A DNA stretch of 64,000 nt from the NCBI RefSeq assembly GCF_001676705.1, contig NZ_CP016170.1, forward strand, positions 2,418,001 to 2,482,000, read 5' to 3'. The number at the start of each line of letters is the position of its first letter. Within the stretch, counting starts at the first letter, position 1. The notes under the pieces are model-generated. The model was not told the DNA's origin. It searched no databases and worked only from the letters and a program-made list of their open reading frames with translations. Positions 61,857 through 64,000 of this stretch are shown in pieces. A program made the position numbers and the translations under genes. The stretch is from Bordetella bronchialis (lineage in GTDB: Bacteria; Pseudomonadota; Gammaproteobacteria; Burkholderiales; Burkholderiaceae_B).

Positions 61857-64000
61857 ATGGCCTTCACCATTCCCGCCGTAGTTACGCAAGTCGTTGGACG
61901 TGCCTGGATCCGCAATAAGGACGGTTCGCTGACCGAGCTGCACGTCGGCAGCCGGATTCCGCCGGATACCGAGATCGTGACCGCGTCGGGCGGCACCGTC
62001 GCCCTGCAGACGGAAGGCGGGATGCCGCTGACGATAGGCGAGAACCGTGACGTGGCCTTCAATGCCGACATGGCGGGCCAGCCGGTCGACCGCTCCGAAG
62101 CCGCGGTGGCGCCGCCCACCGGCACCGATTCCGACCGCCTGCTGGCCGCGCTGCAGAATGGACAGGACCCGTTCGACAACCTGGATCCGACGGCCGCCCT
62201 GGTGGCCGGCGGCGGCGATGCCGGCGGCAGCAGCTTCGTGCGGCTGGCCCGCGTGGTGGAATCGACTTCGCCGCTGGACCTGGCTTATCCGGGCGCCGGC
62301 ACGCCGGGCATCAACCTGCTGACGCCGGCCGGCCTGGCGACGAACAACAACGCGCCTGGCAACGATCCCCCGGCCGCCGGCAATGACACGAACACGACGA
62401 CCGAGAAGTCGCTTGTGACGGGCAATATCCTGACGAACGACACCGACCCCAACGGCGATGCGGTGTTCATCCAGTCGGTGGGCGGCACGCCCATGGCGAC
62501 CGGCGGCGTGCAGGTCGCCGGCTCGACCGGCGGCACGTTCACGGTGTTCCCGGACGGCAGCTACATTTTCAATCCCGGTAATTCGTATCACAACCTGGGC
62601 GCCGGCCAGACCGCCACCAGCACGCTGACGTATACGATCTCCGATCCCTTCGGCAATACGTCCACGGCCACCGTCACGGTGACCGTGAACGGCGTGAACG
62701 ACGCGCCCACGGCCACCGCCATCGACAACGTCAACGGCGTGGACGCGCAGCAGAACATCAACGTGGACGTGTCCAGCCACTTCGCCGACGTGGACAACGG
62801 CGACAGGCTGACCTACACCGCCACCGGCCTGCCGCCGGGGCTGACCATCAACCCCGAAACGGGCGTCATCACCGGTACGATCGACCATTCCGCCTCCCAG
62901 GGCGGCAACAACGGCGTCTACCAGGTCACCGTCACGGCCACCGATACCAGCGGCGCCACGGTCACCGAAACCTTCAACTGGAACGTCACCAACCCGGGCC
63001 CGCTGGCCGTGAATGACGCCGCCTCGACCACCGAGGACAACGGCGTGTCGGGCAATGTCCTGACCGGCAACGCGCAGGGCGTGGGCCGCGACATCGATCC
63101 GGACGGCGATACGCTGACGGTCGTGCATGCCGGCAACAAGGACGTGACGGCGCAAGGCGTGGAAGTGGCCGGCTCCGCCGGCGGCACGTTCATCATCCGC
63201 GCGGACGGCTCGTACACCTTCAACCCGGGCGAGGACTTCCAGAGCCTGGCGGCCGGCGAAACGAAGACGACCACCGTTACCTACACCATCTCCGATGGCG
63301 AAGGCGGTACGTCCACCGCGACCCTGACGCTGACGGTCACCGGCACCAACGACGTGCCCGTCATCACCCCGGGCGAGGGCGGCCCCGATGCCAATCATGT
63401 CAAGGAAGACGAAGTCCTCACGACCGAGGGCAAGCTGAACATCGTCGACCCCGACCACGACCAATCGTTCTTCCAGCCGCAGACCGGTACGGCCGGCCAG
63501 CACGGCACCTTCTCCATCGACGCGCAAGGAAACTGGACCTACACGCTGACCAACGACGATCCGCGGGTGCAGGAACTGGCCGTGGGCGAGCACCTGACCG
63601 AAACCTTCACGGTGAAGTCGGCGGATGGCACCGAAACCACCGTGACCGTCACCATCGACGGCACCAACGATGTGCCGGTCATCAGCGGCACGAGCACCGC
63701 GGCGGCCACGGAAGACGTCGAGCAATCGGTGTCGGGCCAGCTGGCAGTCGCCGATGTGGACAAGAGCGATACGCATACCTGGTCGGTGTCGGGCGAGCCC
63801 AAGGGCCAGTACGGCACCATCAGCGTGGACCAGAACGGCAAGTGGACCTACACCATCGACCCGCAGGCCACCCAGGCCCTGGCCAAGGATCAGCAGGTCC
63901 AGGAAACCTTCCACATCCTGGTGGACGACGGCCATGGCGGCACGGCCATCCAGGACGTCACCATCACCATCACGGGCACCAACGACGTGCCGGTGGTCAC
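61857..64000 (+). CDS. giant LapA/BrtA-type RTX adhesin, N-terminal part (runs off right edge)
   Basis: 714 residues are open to the window edge; GGAG lies eight bases before the ATG at 61857. Residues 1-105 form a retention module (VVTQVVGRAWIRNKDGSLTELHVGSRIPPDTEIVTASGGTVAL). A LapG-type cleavage region follows, DPTAALVAGGGDAGGSSF at about 110-127, where the TAAG of pseudomonad LapA reads TAAL. From about 160 onward come bacterial immunoglobulin/cadherin-like and VCBS-type repeats ending in GTNDVPVI/GVNDAPT. The retention domain plugs the secretion channel so the adhesin stays on the surface until a periplasmic protease cuts it. The C-terminal RTX/secretion signal is outside the window. Confidence 0.92.
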   Translation, partial: MAFTIPAVVTQVVGRAWIRNKDGSLTELHVGSRIPPDTEIVTASGGTVALQTEGGMPLTIGENRDVAFNADMAGQPVDRSEAAVAPPTGTDSDRLLAALQNGQDPFDNLDPTAALVAGGGDAGGSSFVRLARVVESTSPLDLAYPGAGTPGINLLTPAGLATNNNAPGNDPPAAGNDTNTTTEKSLVTGNILTNDTDPNGDAVFIQSVGGTPMATGGVQVAGSTGGTFTVFPDGSYIFNPGNSYHNLGAGQTATSTLTYTISDPFGNTSTATVTVTVNGVNDAPTATAIDNVNGVDAQQNINVDVSSHFADVDNGDRLTYTATGLPPGLTINPETGVITGTIDHSASQGGNNGVYQVTVTATDTSGATVTETFNWNVTNPGPLAVNDAASTTEDNGVSGNVLTGNAQGVGRDIDPDGDTLTVVHAGNKDVTAQGVEVAGSAGGTFIIRADGSYTFNPGEDFQSLAAGETKTTTVTYTISDGEGGTSTATLTLTVTGTNDVPVITPGEGGPDANHVKEDEVLTTEGKLNIVDPDHDQSFFQPQTGTAGQHGTFSIDAQGNWTYTLTNDDPRVQELAVGEHLTETFTVKSADGTETTVTVTIDGTNDVPVISGTSTAAATEDVEQSVSGQLAVADVDKSDTHTWSVSGEPKGQYGTISVDQNGKWTYTIDPQATQALAKDQQVQETFHILVDDGHGGTAIQDVTITITGTNDVPVV
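63342..63995 (+). repeat. VCBS-type protein repeats, about 105-106 residues each
   Basis: The motif GTNDVPV(I/V) is encoded at 63342, 63660 and 63975, giving periods of 318 and 315 bp. The second and third units share YTLTNDDPRVQELAVGEHLTETF / YTIDPQATQALAKDQQVQETF-type blocks. The array evidently continues beyond the window. Confidence 0.85.

Noticed and set aside
60906..63935. 1009-codon minus-strand open frame
   Set aside because: Antisense of the LuxR-type regulator and adhesin gene; Val/Gly/His/Arg repeats merely mirror the adhesin repeats.

Overview
The window is GC-rich, densely packed bacterial chromosome. The gene repertoire suggests a member of the Alcaligenaceae (Bordetella/Achromobacter/Bordetella-like beta-proteobacterium). 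The reasons are six orphan TctC/Bug-type periplasmic binding proteins scattered among small catabolic operons, Bordetella-like versions of PEP carboxylase and the secretion locus, and LysR/IclR/GntR regulators paired with nearly every operon. I see no insertion sequence, prophage, integrase or CRISPR array. I found 52 protein genes (two running off the window) and one tRNA-Ala.

Layout. 1-4.5 kb is the edge of a siderophore locus: a FhuF-like reductase (cut by the left edge), a PvdE/SyrD-type peptide exporter, an Sfp-type phosphopantetheinyl transferase and an OFA-type MFS permease. 4.6-9.5 kb is a reverse-strand operon (Bug protein, M81/MlrC-type hydrolase, D-threonine-aldolase-like PLP enzyme) with a divergent LysR gene. 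9.6-16.5 kb holds a PhoX-type phosphatase behind a convincing Pho box, a Bug protein, a YciI protein, and a VOC protein translationally coupled to PEP carboxylase (ppc). 16.5-21.4 kb holds an IclR regulator divergent from a Bug protein and two tandem FrsA-like hydrolases. 21.4-27.5 kb has an Aer-like PAS chemoreceptor, an unrecognised protein with a Thr-His-Pro-Ser repeat and a nuclease-like motif, a quinone-oxidoreductase/LysR pair and a VOC/PhnB-like protein. 27.5-30.8 kb carries a PrlF-YhaV toxin-antitoxin pair with a 20-bp palindromic operator and a P1B-5 metal ATPase carrying a C-terminal hemerythrin domain.

30.8-35.7 kb has a Bug protein divergent from a Baeyer-Villiger-type monooxygenase plus SDR operon and its IclR regulator. 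35.9-41.1 kb is a GntR-Bug-enolase superfamily-enolase superfamily-esterase sugar-acid operon. 41.2-46.3 kb is a partial histidine-degradation operon (polar amino-acid ABC transporter, HutD, HutF, HutG). 46.3-52.3 kb is an IclR regulator divergent from hydantoinase/oxoprolinase A and B subunits plus a Bug protein. 52.3-54.6 kb is a LysR gene divergent from a class I aminotransferase. After the tRNA, 55.5-64 kb is a LapA/BrtA-type giant adhesin locus: TolC-like channel, small conserved protein, LapB-like ABC exporter, LapC-like membrane fusion protein, a LuxR-type regulator and the first 714 residues of the adhesin.

The recurring design is regulator + Bug-type solute receptor + two or three catabolic enzymes, with a dyad-symmetric site in the divergent intergenic space. 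The points most worth following are the P1B-5-hemerythrin ATPase, the THPS-repeat/EAK-motif protein, the paired operators for the IclR regulators, the variant LapG site in the adhesin, and the structured leader before the secretion operon. Starts were chosen from Shine-Dalgarno (SD) spacing and family N-termini. Functions of orphan enzymes are class-level calls only.
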